A DNA stretch of 64,000 nt from Morella rubra (Eukaryota; Streptophyta; Magnoliopsida; Fagales; Myricaceae), in NCBI GenBank assembly GCA_003952965.2, contig CM025849.1, positions 19,998,210 through 20,062,209 on the forward strand, read 5' to 3'. Position numbers and translations under genes: made by a program. Positions within the stretch are counted from its first letter, which is position 1. Each line of letters starts with the position of its first letter. Positions 42,754 to 53,559 of the stretch are shown here, one piece after another. The notes beneath the pieces are model-generated. The model made no database searches, had not been told where the DNA came from, and saw only the letters and a list, made by a program, of their open reading frames with translations.

Positions 42754-44021
42754 TGTTGCCTTTTGTGCACAATCAAGATTTTGATGATTTCAATAAATGG
42801 ATCAAGTTTATAAAACGGACATCTTCAAAGACAAAGACGTTTTGATGAAAGAGCCAAAGACTTGAAGAAAGAAGATCAAGAAGATGCAAGGAGCTCAAAA
42901 GTGAAGTTTCAAGACCTTAGGGTATAAACCTTGTAACTCTTGTTTCACTTTTGACAAGGATTATGAATCACACTTGCATATCTTTCAAAACGTGCATAAA
43001 CGTTTTACCTTTTGTTTGAAAGATTAAAATATTTTTAAAGGTTTTAAAACACCCCAATCAAACTCCCAAACCTTTCTTATACTTATGGGAAGTAAGTCTT
43101 TAAAATTGGGTGTTTCAAAGAGGTCAAAAACGTGGTTTTAATTGAACCGGATCATGTGCTTAAGTTGAGGAGGTCGACCGGCTGGTGAAGCGGTCGACCG
43201 GTCTTCGACCGCTTGGTATAGCGGTCGACCGGTTGATTTGAAATAAATCCGTTGAGCTTCTGACAATATGACCGTTGAGTAACGGTAACTTGAAGTGGTC
43301 GACCGGTTCGTTTTAACAGACGACTCCCAACGGCTATAAACGGCTAGTTTTCATATGTGGCCTATAAATACACCTTCATAACGTCCAAAATAAATACACA
43401 ACGACCACATATCATTTAGATCACTTGAGAAATATTCCAAACCTTCATATTCTATATTTCTCATATCATTCACACAAAACACACTTTCATATCCTTGTCT
43501 TTGTGTGAATCAAGAGATAGAGCCTTTCAATTTCATATCCACTCTTTTGAGAGAGTTTATTCTTGTAATCTTCCTATCCAAAAGAAGTGATTCCTTTAGT
43601 GAGGTTGTTCACTAAAGAAGAAGCTTAGAGAGGGTATATCTCAAGCTTGGTTAGGTTTGTGAGTGGTGAGCCCGAAAAACCACTTGGTGGGTTTGAGTGT
43701 TAAGCCCGGGAAAACACTTGTACGGTTCTCTAGCACCCGGAAGCTAGAGTGTATGCTATTTGAAGATAGTGGAAAAACCTCAAGGCTCGGTGAAGGAGCT
43801 TGAGGGGTGGATGTAGGCGGGTTTGCCGAACCACCTAAAAATCACGTGTTTGCTTCTCTATCCCTACTCCTTACATTTAGCACTTATTTACTTGTTGTTT
43901 TTAATAATACTTGTGCTAAATTAGACTTTACTTTGCAAACAAGGTTTTGGGGGTTAAAAGCGAAAAAGTTTGGAAACCCAATTCACCCCTCTCTTGGGTT
44001 GCCTTAGTCCTTGGACTCACA
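42754..44021 (+). mobile_element. Solo LTR of the Sirevirus B family, inside A's 3' LTR
   Basis: TGTTGCCTTTTGTGCACAA ... CTTGGACTCACA, 1268 bp, the same family as B's LTRs but in plus orientation and closest to the copy at 5246. It contains the array AGCGGTCGACCGG (43164-43312) and the TATA box GGCCTATAAATACACC (43359-43374). The flanks TAGCT and AATCT agree only in 3 of 5 bases, so the target duplication is decayed. Confidence 0.85.
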
Positions 44022-44485
44022 AATCTTATATTTGCTTAACAAGCTTTTAGAGCTATTGTTTATCATTTCTTCTATAAAACCTTGAAAAATATTGAAATGT
44101 GGGATACATTGGGCCTACCCGTGAGGATAGAAGAAATCTCATTGGTTGTGAGATTTATTTTACAAGTTGAAGCATGAGCTCGGAAAAACACTCGTAACGG
44201 TTATTTTGCACCCAAAAGCTAAGTTATGACTACTACTGGATTATATAGTGAAGAAAGCCCAAGGAAGGCAATAGCCTTGGGAGTGGTAGACAAGTCTTAG
44301 CCGAACCACCTAAAAATCACGTGTTATCTCTCCTCCTTAACTCTCTTACTTTATTGCTACTATTTATTGTGCTTAGATTCATATTGCTTAAAACATTTTT
44401 TAGATTTGAGTTTTTATTTGAAAATTTTTCATATTTTATTTAAACTCGATTCACCCCCCCTTTTGGGTTGTTATTTAAACTCACA
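44022..44485 (+). mobile_element. 3' LTR of Sirevirus A, second part
   Basis: Continues A's LTR after the solo LTR and ends TTGGGTTGTTATTTAAACTC ACA at 44485. With 42022-42753 it totals ~1196 bp, matching the 1222-bp solo copy at 57701. The end is mirrored at 49840 on the 5' half. Confidence 0.85.
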
Positions 44486-45960
44486 ATTACGCTGTTGCGA
44501 TCTCAAAATGAATCTTAGGAGCACAGCAATTATTCATAGTGATCATGTTTTCTTCAAATGCATGTATGTGCGTCTCGATGCATGCAAAATGAGATATTTA
44601 ACTGGGTGTAGACCCGTGATATCGGTCAATGCTTGTCATTTAAAGGGATTATACGGTGGCCAACTTTTCTGTGTGGTGGCAAAGGACGTGAACGAGGATA
44701 TGTGCCCTATCTCATACACGGTATGCGAGAATGAGTGTCGTGCATTATGGGTTTGGTTTCTTGACACATTGACTGAGGATGTTGGTACGTTTGATACTCA
44801 TCGATGAGTGTTTATATCCAACTGTCAAAAGGTATGTCTATACCGATTCATAAATAGCATTCGTGTGTTATGCATTCCATAACTAACACAACTGATTCTT
44901 TCTCAATTTCTATAAGAGTCGCTTAATGCATTTGACATTCTACTGCCAACAACAGAGCATTGATATTGTATTAAGCACTTGCATGCAAATATGAAATCGC
45001 ACGGATGGAAGGGACAAGTGTACAAAGAAGTGCTATGGAAGTGTGTGAAAGCCGCCAATGTTGAGGATTTTGAGAGACACATGAAAGAAATGAAGGCATT
45101 GAGCAGGCCTACACACTTTTATCTCTCCGAAATTCCTCCCAAGGCATAATCCTAACACACTTGTCTCGACATGCTTTCTTTATGTACTGTAAGAGTGATA
45201 TACTTCTCAATAACATTGCAGAGACATTCAGTGCTTGGGTACTTGAAGCGAGAGATAAGCCGTTGCTGAGTATAATGAAGATCATCAGACGGATGTTGAT
45301 GAATCGCTTTTGCCAAAAGCAAGATGGGCTTCAGAATGCAACTTTCGATATTTTTCCATGAATACAAAAAAAGTTAGAGAAGAATAAGGAGTTTGGAAGC
45401 CATTTCATCTGTAGATGGGGGAATGGTGTAGAGTTTGAGGTGGATCACCATACTAAGGAAAGAAGGGTGTCGAATATTCCAGCAAGAACCTACACATGCA
45501 GGAGGTGGAAGTCGAATGTCATTCCTTGTGCACATGTCGCTTCTGCAATATATTTCTACCGTAGGGAGTCGGAGGAGTTTGTGGATAGTTAGTACCACAT
45601 TGATGCTTACCGACGAGCGTACCAATCATCTATACAAGCAATGCTAGGTTCGGTGGAGTGGCCGCACATTGAAGCAGACCCCCTCCCCCAATTTCCACCC
45701 CATGTAAGGGTAAGGGTAGGATGTCCCAAGATATCAAGGCGAAGGGTAGAGGACAAGCCACCACCTCCTGGATGAGTGTTGAGACGTGGTTACATAACCA
45801 AGTGCAGGAGATGTGGAGCCGTTGGTCAAAATGCAAGGATGACCCCGGGGTAGAAGGTAGATTGGCCTTTACCTATTGTCCAAGGGCAACAAAATGCCTA
45901 GGACTGTCCTAAAGTGCAGGAGAGATTGGACGAAAAACTCTGCCTATGAAGGTGAAATAG
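44486..45960 (+). pseudogene. Mutator-like (MULE) transposase, N-terminally truncated
   Basis: Starts at A's LTR border. CKMRYLTGCRPVISVNACHL, KGLYGGQLFCVVAKDVNEDM and CENECRALWVWFLD (44580-44770) are the DDE catalytic region of MULE transposases. Then come KHLHANMKSHGWKGQ-like sequence (~44980), EARDKPLLSIMKIIRRMLMN (45250-45300), the SWIM zinc finger CTCRRWK...PCAHV (split over frames, 45495-45545) and a C-terminal knuckle region (KCRRCGAVGQN, ~45805). Frames change repeatedly and stops abound. The upstream part was cut off, probably by A's insertion or the inversion. Confidence 0.85.
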
Positions 45961-46871
45961 TAGAAATTAAAGGCAAATGATTTTACAGACACGGTGAATT
46001 TTTACAGAATTGAGCATGGCATGCATACTGCATAAAATTATACTGATATTATTTTTGAATTATGAACTGTTTATCGAATATGTAGTACTATTTATATGCT
46101 TGTCATCACATGCCCCTATTCCCCTGAGTCCTTAAGACTCACCATATTTCCTTGTCCACATTTATTCACTAAGACAGATTATGGCGGTGTTTGACTCCTT
46201 CATTACCCACGAGCTTCCTACCCATGTACTGGTCATTCATGTTCATGTATTAGTAATTGAGGGCCTAAAAGTATTCGTGGACTCCCAGCCCTACCTTATC
46301 CCGAAGGATCTACCACCGGAGTTCCCACATGAGAATGGCCCCGTGGGAGCAAACCACGCCGGCATACACTGGATAGACCTTACAGTATCATCTGATCAAG
46401 ACTATTCTTGAGAAATACTTGTGTTTTATGTTTTCTTTTACTTATGTGGCATGTTTGTAATTAGTTTGAACAATAGGGTTAGAGATTCTAATATAAGCTT
46501 ATCTATTTTAGCCTAGGTTTTGTAAGGACTTAGAGTCCTCCTCTAATCCCTAACCCCAACGGCTTGTTTGTTTTTCTTTTTCGTAGTTTTTCCAGAGTAC
46601 TGTTTATCCTATTTATATCTTGGCTTTGCTTGCTTTCCAGTATATCAATCTATTTTATTTTAATTTGACTTCCATTTTACTATCTTATCTCCTGAGTTAT
46701 GTTTACAAGTCTTTTGCTGATTTCTTTACTACATAGTAATCTTTATACACCCCAAGGATATTACCACAGTCTTAGACCCATAGGATAAGACGTGTCGTAA
46801 TCTCGCCATATATGCATTTCTATTACTACAAAGAGAGCACAGAGACTAATACAAACAAAAGGGACGTGACA
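45961..46871 (-). mobile_element. Left part of the large gypsy-type LTR (G), inverted
   Basis: Read leftward it begins TGTCACGTCCCTTTTG at 46871 next to ATGAG (46872-46876). Further in, GTGAGTCTTAAGGACTCAGG (about 46115-46135) resembles GTGAGTCGAATGACTCAG of the LTR at 10475-14086 (about 10892-10910). The partner end is at 27932. The boundary with the MULE remnant near 45960 is approximate and would be the inversion breakpoint. The short frame at 46181-46411 has no known domain. Confidence 0.45.
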
Positions 46872-47640
46872 CTCATATGGAGTTCTCTTAAGAATAGGCT
46901 TTATTATTCATCGGTTCATAACATAACAACTAGTGTTAATGGCTTTAACCCAAAAATAATCTAGCAAATTGTTTTCACAAAGCATGGTCCTTGCCATTTC
47001 TTCAAGAGTCTTATTCTTCATCTCAACGACACTGTTTTGTTGAGGAGTCTTAAGAGCCGAGAAGCTATGATTAATACCAAAATCACCACAAAATTTTACA
47101 AATGAGGAATTTTCAAATTCTTTTTCATGATCACTTCTTATGCTAGAAATAGAAAACCTTTTTCATTTTAAATCCTCTTGCTCAGTTTTTCAAATGCATC
47201 AAAGGCCTCATCCTTATGAGCTAGGAATGGAACCCATGTGAATCTACTGTAAATCATCAACAACAACAAAGCCATAGCGTTTGCCACCCAAACTTGACAT
47301 TCGAGTTGAACCAAATAAGTCCGTGTGTAGAAGTTGAAGTGGCCTAAAAGTGGACACAAATGTTTTGGGTTTAAAAGATGTTCTAGTTTGTTTGCCTTTT
47401 TGACAAGTTGCACAAATTTTATCCTTTTTAAAAACAATGTTAGGCAATCTCAAAATAAGTTCCTTTTTGGCTAGTTTTGAAATCAAGTTTATACTTGCAT
47501 GAGCAAGTCTTCTATGCCACAACCAACTATCCTTGTCATTTAGAGCAAAAAGAAATTTTACATTTTTAGAAGAAATATGCTCTAAGTGGAAAATATACAC
47601 ATTTTTCCATCTGTGTCTTACAAACAAAACTTTCTTGCTT
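46872..47640 (-). pseudogene. Sirevirus A pol, 5' half: pre-integrase and integrase N-terminal part
   Basis: Leftward: WLWHRRLAHASINLISKLAK, CATCQKGKQTRTSFKPKTF, LQLLHTDLFGSTRMSSLGGK, then SRFTWVPFLAHKDEAFDAF, and after shifts ARTMLCENNL, AINTSCYVMNR and LKRTPYE, where it stops at 46872. The codons for TPYE end in ATGAG, exactly the start of the 3' half at 27933, where the next residues are LLKNRKPN. The two pieces therefore join without loss. Confidence 0.9.
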
Positions 47641-47641
47641 T

Positions 47642-47930
47642 CTATAGTTTGAACAATACATATTGATTATTCAAATATGATTCGGTTTCCCTTATTACAT
47701 AATTGACTATGCTCAATATGTTATGTTTCAAACCATCAACAAAGAGAACATGCTCAATAGTGGGATTATAAGTCATATCGACATTTCCAATACCAAGTAT
47801 TCTTCCTTTACTGTGTATCACCAAATGTAACCGATCCTTTTTCTTTTGGATGGAGGGAATTGAACCAACTCTTATCTCCGGTCATGTGCTTGGAGCATCC
47901 ACTATCAAGAACCCAATGATCCTTGATTTC
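47642..47930 (-). pseudogene. Sirevirus A pol: aspartic protease
   Basis: VLDSGCSKHMTGDKSWFNSL (~47920-47860), VTFGD with a one-base shift, then GRILGIGNVDM, VLFVDGLKHNILSI. The active-site DSG is intact. Shifts separate it from the pre-integrase domain. Confidence 0.85.
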
Positions 47931-49800
47931 GATTGTCTTTAAGCACTCCTACAAAAAAAAAAATCATTTTTTGATTTTTTATTATCCAAATCTTTTTGGG
48001 TCCTTTGGTATTAGAAATGGTTTCTTTCACCTTGCCTTTAAGAATCCAAACAAATTTAATGCCACTAGAAGATTTCTTTCTAGTTGGACAAGTGTGTGAA
48101 ATATGTCCAGATTTACCACAAAAGTTGCACAAAGTAAATAATGGAGAGGATTTTGTGACCATATAAGAATAAGATTTTTGATCATTGAAAGATTCATATC
48201 CAATGCCACTTTTATTAAAGCAACACCTTTGAGAACCAAGAAGAATGTCAAAGTTTCTTTTCCCTTGAGTAAATCTTGAAAGATCATTTGTAAGGTGGCT
48301 TGCATGAACCCATTTTCTTCAGCCCTATAAATCCGTACGGGTCAGGGTAGGCCCAAGTCCGGTGAAAGCCCCCAATAGAGGCCATGTGGGAGACGCAGAC
48401 TATGAAGACGTCAGTCTTTGAAGAATGGGAGATTGTTGAGATCCCACATTGCTTAGGATAACCTAATTAGAAGACTTAATAAGAGAGCTTGGATAGCTCT
48501 AACTTTAGAGCATGTCTTTTGGTCTAGAACCTAGGTCCTCATCAATTGGTGACTCATTTTACAAAGATTTCTCATTTTCTTTTGTAATCCTTGCAAGATT
48601 TTCTCTTAGAGATACAACTTGACTCTTTAAAGTATCATTCTCTTTTGTAATACATTCAAAGTTATTTTTGAGATAACAATACTTTGAGAAAATTCTTTTT
48701 AGTTTAAGATGTTGTTCATCAAAAGCATCTTGTAATTGAATAAGAGAAGATTGTACATTATCCTCATTTTCCTTAGCCATCAAGCAAAGGTTTGCAACTT
48801 CCTCTTCATCACTTTCACTTTCACTTTCGCTTTCATCGGATTCTCCCCATGCCGCCGTAAAAGCTTTCTTCTTGTCTTCTTGTCTTTTGACTTCTTGCAT
48901 GGTTCCATGTTAGGACATTCAGACTTGATATGTTCCGACTTTTTGTAGCCAAAGCAAATGGTCTCATTCTTTTTGCTGTTATCTCCCTTGAAGTTGGACT
49001 TCCTTAAATATCTATTGTCACTTGTTTCTTACGAAAGAGCTTCTTGAACTTCTTTGTGAACAGGGCCATTTCCTTGTCGTCCTCTGACGATTCATCATTG
49101 CTAGAGTATGAAGCTTTCAAGGATATGCCTTTTTTTGTCTTTTACTTCATCTTCATCTCCTTTCACTTGGTTCATCTCGTGGTCATGAGAGATCCCATGA
49201 GCTCATCTAGAGATAGTTGAGTCAAATCTTTGACTTCTTGGATAGCATTCACTTTTGGTTCCCAAGCTTTAGGAAGACACCTAAGAATCTATCTCACCAT
49301 TTCAACGTTGGAATATTCCTTACCAAGAGATTTAAGCCCATTTATGAAATCAGTAAAGCTAGTAAACATAGAAGCAATTGATTCATCAAATTTCATTTTA
49401 AATAGCTCATAACTATAAACTAGCATGCTGATCTTGCTTTCCTTCACTTGATTCGTACCCTCATGAGAAACAAGTAAATTTTTCCATATTTGTTAAGCAA
49501 TATCACAACCAGAAACACGATTGAATTCATTCGAAACAAAAGCACAATATAAAACATTCATGTCTTTTGAATTTAAAGATATGATTTTAAGATCAGTATA
49601 ATCCCAATCCTTTTCCTCTTTCAACTTACCTTCCTTCTCTAGGAAATTTAGGGCCATTAGAAATAACTTCCAAGAGTTCATAATCTATAGCTTGGATATA
49701 AATCGTCATCCTTGCTTTCCAGTAGTTGTAGCAAGTTCCATTAAACAAGGGAGGTTAGTTTGTGGATTGACCTTCAGCCAACAAAGAACTAACGAGGGTT
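47931..49800 (-). pseudogene. Sirevirus A gag (interrupted)
   Basis: Second zinc knuckle CNFCGKSGHISHTC (~48135-48090) is intact. A coil region (ITKENDTLKSQVVSLRENLA; 48900-48545) and acidic segment (ESDESESESESDEEE) precede it. The first knuckle reads CFGYKKSEHIKSEC (~48955-48910), so one Cys ligand is Tyr. The N-terminal part extends to ~49790 with WKLFLMALNFLEKEGK. A small retroelement remnant (48322-48544) interrupts the coil region. Confidence 0.85.
48322..48544 (+). mobile_element. Probable TRIM fragment (internal part plus LTR) in A's gag
   Basis: GAATGGGAGA (48424-48433) resembles a polypurine tract and is followed by TGTTGAGATCCCACATTGC, which resembles TRIM LTR starts, ending near CCTCATCA (48544). 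The LTR would be ~111 bp. The GC-rich sequence to the left (AGGTAGGCCC-type, 48322-48420) would be internal. There is no second LTR in place. Confidence 0.4.
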
Positions 49801-49825
49801 GTTATTACTAAGGATATTAAACCTT

Positions 49826-49837
49826 GCTTTGATACCA
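49826..49837 (-). promoter_or_regulatory. Primer binding site of Sirevirus A
   Basis: Minus strand TGGTATCAAAGC, two bases after the LTR end; one mismatch to the initiator tRNA-Met complement TGGTATCAGAGC. Confidence 0.85.
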
Positions 49838-49839
49838 AT

Positions 49840-50107
49840 TGTGAATCTAAATAACAACCTAAGAGGGGGGAGTTAATTGGGTTTAAATAAAATATGAAAC
49901 TTTTTCAAATAAAAACTCAGGTCTGAAAAACGTTTCAAGCAATGAATCGAAGAACAAAAAATAATAGCAATAAAGTAAGAGAGTAAAGAAGGAGAGAGAT
50001 AACACTGAGATTTTTACGTGGTTCAGCCAAGACTTGCCTACGTCCTCCCCCCCCCCCCCCAAAAAAAAAAGACTATTGCCCTCCTTGGGCTTTCTCCATT
50101 ATAATCC
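49840..50107 (-). mobile_element. 5' LTR of Sirevirus A, truncated
   Basis: Plus-strand start TGTGAATCTAAATAACAACC is the reverse complement of A's LTR end at 44485 (GGTTGTTATTTAAACTCACA), with small differences. Only the last ~268 bp remain; homology fades near CCATTATAATCC (50107). It contains a C run followed by an A run (50048-50070). Confidence 0.8.
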
Positions 50108-50172
50108 AACTTGGTATTTAATTGAAACTCCACAATATTCAAATTATGAACTACCATTGAACATTTCATCAA
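50108..50172. other. Junction sequence beyond the truncated A LTR
   Basis: Unrecognised AT-rich DNA. Confidence 0.3.
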
Positions 50173-50490
50173 TTCATTGGGCCACCAAGGCCCACTAACT
50201 TTCTCTCTTGGATAGGGCCTCTTAGCCCATTCCTTCTCCATTCTTATGGATCTCTTCTTATCAAGATTGGGCCTCACATCCCAATCCCTTCTTTCTTATG
50301 GATAGAGCCTTTTGGCTCTATCTTTATTTTAACACGATTGGGCCTACGACGCAATCTCTACCTTTTTTGGATTGGGCCTCTCAGTCCAACCACTTAGCTA
50401 AAATGGATTGGGCTTCGCAGCACAATTACTTTTTTTTTTTTTGGTGAATTGGGTCTTGCCGCCCAATCACTCATATTTATTAGATTGGTT
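50173..50490. repeat. 35-bp minisatellite of GATTGGGCC hairpins
   Basis: GATTGGGCC or a close variant (ATTGGGCC, GATAGGGCC, GATAGAGCC, AATTGGGTC) starts at about 50175, 50211, 50265, 50301, 50336, 50371, 50406 and 50447, mostly 35-36 bp apart. In most units an inverted CCCAAT or near-match follows within ~10 bp (for example GATTGGGCCTC then CCCAATC at 50265-50286), so each unit can form a small hairpin. Confidence 0.75.
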
Positions 50491-50498
50491 TTATAATT

Positions 50499-50693
50499 AG
50501 GCTTAATTATACAAAAAGTCCCTATGGTATAATGTTTTGAAAAAAAGATTAATGTAGTAAACGTTTGTACAAATTCATCCATGTGGTCAATGTATAGTAA
50601 CAAAATGATCCCTTCATCTCAGTTCCATCATCTCTACAGGGACCTTTCTATCAAAACATTATACCACATGAACTATTTATATCATTAAGTCCT
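50499..50693. mobile_element. MITE-like element, ~195 bp, with inverted ends and ATAATT flanks
   Basis: Left end AGGCTTAATTATACAAA and the inner word GGTATAATGTTTTGA recur inverted at the right end (TCAAAACATTATACC ... CATTAAGTCCT). The inverted arms are ~43 bp. ATAATT flanks both sides (50493-50498, 50694-50699). No coding content. The superfamily is not determined. Confidence 0.6.
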
Positions 50694-50699
50694 ATAATT

Positions 50700-50965
50700 A
50701 AGGGATAAATGCAAAATTGGTCCTTGTGCTATACGCAAAAATCGATTTTGTCCCCGTGATATGAAAAACATAAATTTAGTTGATGTGACCCCTCCTTTGT
50801 TTATCGTTCGTCCCTCCTCCTCATTCTGTTAGCTCACTTGACAAAATTCACTCCTCATCAGCCCTCTTCATCATGTCATCTCCCCAGGTCAGCTCAAAAC
50901 TCCTTTTGCCATCGTCTAAATAAATGAACCCTAACCCTACAAGTCTCTCACTTTGCATTCGCCCC
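50700..50965 (+). repeat. Left terminal inverted repeat of the Pack-MULE-like element
   Basis: Shares with the reverse complement of 61830-62084: AAAATTGGTCCT, CCCCGTGATATGAAAA, CTCCTTTGTTT, CGTTCGTCCCTCCTCCTCAT, AAAAC.CCTTTT and ACAAGTCTCTCACTTTGCA. Similarity fades after 50965. Confidence 0.85.
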
Positions 50966-51017
50966 CTCTCTGCATCTAGATTTCTTCGCACTCTTGTAGT
51001 CCCTCTACTCATCTTCA

Positions 51018-52266
51018 TGAAAGTTTGTCTACGAAATAATTCTTACAGATTTTCTTCGATCTTTAAGGAAATCTTGTCTTCTGAATAGCCTACGAATTCT
51101 TCAGATCTTGTTTAGCCACCACTTGAAAATTTGTTAGATCTCACAACTTTAGCAGCCTAAGTGTTCTGCCTCCTTCCTTTCCACACCTCACAGCCGTCAC
51201 AGGGTTTCTCAAAGTCATAATGGCCAACTGTTTAGAAAAAGCTATCTTATAGTCTTTTTTTGAACCCTAGCTGTGATATAGCGTGGGATCATTAGGGACC
51301 TCAAATCTCTGCCGTAGGATCACATGGAAAACTCTTTTCCATTATTTTCCTTATATTCTTTTATTCCAAATTTTGGGCTTCTACTAATTGTGATCATGTC
51401 CATTAACATATCACAATTTACCTGTAAGAAGATGAGATTGATTTGTGAAATCCCTTTTGCAAACAATATTAACTTATTTATCCTTCACCATACTATATTC
51501 ACATGAGCCAATAGAATTAGAATAATATCACCGATTAAATCCCTAACTCATATAATTCTTAATTCCAATCTGTAACTTGTTGAACTCCCAAATTGTTTCC
51601 AAAAAATTTATTAATTACACTGGCCAGTGATTTTTCAGAGTTCAACCTATACATATTTAATGAATATATTGTCTCGTTAAGAGACTGGTGAATTCCATTA
51701 TTGAGCATTTATACAAAATTATTTATTATATACAAGACCCAACATTTTCTGGAATATTTGACCTAGAAAGATCATCACCAAATGACTTGGTCAAAGCACA
51801 AGTATACAACAAATAATTCTGCACAAACCTCTCAGGTCTAAGGATACTGTAAGTCAATTCTATTGAATATCATTCTCACATTAGTGATCACTTCTAGAAG
51901 ATATTCATATTTGATCCCGTTCAGTGCATGTACTTTTACAGTGCACCCACTCGTCTGCTTAAAGTCACTACCTCAATGACGAGTCCATCATCCTATTTAA
52001 TAGAGGCACAACAAGTGTAGACCTATAACATAAACATGTACCTTGGTCTAGAAAAATGTCAAGTAAACAAGGAGCCGAAAAGTCATACTCTCCGCCTTTG
52101 ATTCATTAATCATTGGCATGACTTTTCTACAATGTCACTTAACAATAAAACTGTGTAACATCTTATGTCACAACATTAATATAATAAATATAAACACATG
52201 TGATAAAAAGAAATAATTATCTCATAATCAATCTTAATAAACTGATTTTTGGGCATATATCTTACA
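51018..52266 (-). mobile_element. Solo LTR of copia family C, TSD CTTCA
   Basis: Read leftward it begins TGTAAGATATATGCCCAAAAA and ends with the complement of TGAAAGTTTGTC (51018). CTTCA flanks both ends (51013-51017, 52267-52271), a perfect 5-bp duplication. It is an older, diverged relative of the LTRs of element C just 48 bp to its right and lies inverted to them. 1249 bp. Confidence 0.9.
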
Positions 52267-52318
52267 CTTCAACCATGAATTTTTTTTTTTCACTCTCTGA
52301 ACTTCTTCCATTTTCAAC

Positions 52319-53544
52319 TGTTAAAAGTATGCCCTAAAAACAAGTTTTATTTAAAGATGATTATATGATAATTATTTATTTTGTGTTTCACATATGTTTA
52401 TTTATTTATAGGTATTGTGTTGTGACATAAGATGTCACACAGTTTTATTGTTAAGTGACATTGTAGAGAAGTCATGCCAATGATTAATGAATCAAAGGCG
52501 AAGAGTATGACTTTTCGATTCTTGTTTACTTGACGTTTTTTCTAGACCAAGGTACATGTTTATGTATATAGGTCTACACTCGTTGTGCCTCTATTAAATA
52601 GGATGATGGACTCTGTCATTGAGGTGGTGACCTTAAGCAACGAGTGGTGCATGTAAGAGTACATGCATTAAGATCAAATATGAATATCTTCTAAAGTGAT
52701 CACCGATGGTGAGAATGATATTCGGCACAATCGACTTTGGTATCCTTAGACCTGAGAGGTTTATATGGAATTGTTTGTTGTATACTTGTGCTTTGACCGA
52801 GTCATTTGGTGATGATCTTTATAGGTCAAATATTCCAGAAAAGTTGGGTCTTGTATATAGTAAATAGTTTTGTATAAATGCTTAATAAGGAATCCACCAG
52901 TCTCTTAACGAGATAGTATATTCATTAAATCTGTATGGGTTGAACTCTGAAAATCACTGGCCAGTGTAATTAATAAATTGTTTTGGAAACAATTTGGGAG
53001 TTCAACAAATTACAAATTGGAATTAAGAATTATATGAGTTAGGGATTTAATCGGTGATATTATTCTGATCCTATTGGCTCATGTGGAATATAGAATGGTG
53101 GAAGGATAAATAAGTTAATATTGTTGGAAAAAGGGATTTCACAAATCAATCTCAAAATTCTCGGGGTGAATTGTAATATGTTGATGGACTTGATTACAAT
53201 TAGTAGAAGCCCAAAATTCGAAATAAAGAATATAAGGGAGTTAATGGAAAAAAGAGTTTTTCCATGTGATCCTACGGCAGAGATTTGAGATCCCTAATGA
53301 TCCCACGCATATCACAGCTAGGGTTTTCATATATAAGGATAGCTATGAGATAGTCTACCCTAGTAGAATTAAATGGACTAATTGTTAGTCTAAGAGTTGG
53401 CCATCAAGACTCAAAGAAGGCAGAACACTTGAGCTGCTATTGTGGAATCTCAGGATTGTGAGTTCGACAAGAACCTGAAGATTATTAAAGAATTCTCAGG
53501 ATCTAAAAGAGAATTGGTAAGTTAATTTTCCGCACAAACTTTCA
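52319..53544 (+). mobile_element. 5' LTR of element C
   Basis: TGTTAAAAGTATGCCCTAAA ... CGCACAAACTTTCA, 1226 bp. A TATA-like CATATATAAGGATAG lies at 53328-53342. It lacks a stretch present in the 3' LTR (AAAATAGTTGTGAGCGTGG, ~60786). Confidence 0.95.
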
Positions 53545-53545
53545 G

Positions 53546-53559
53546 TGGTATCAGAGCCA
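53546..53559 (+). promoter_or_regulatory. Primer binding site of element C (initiator tRNA-Met)
   Basis: TGGTATCAGAGCCA, one base after the LTR end; matches the standard tRNA-Met complement of copia elements. Confidence 0.95.

Noticed and set aside
46181..46411. Plus-strand frame of 76 residues downstream of the MULE
   Set aside because: No domain recognised, and it falls in sequence that best fits an inverted LTR.
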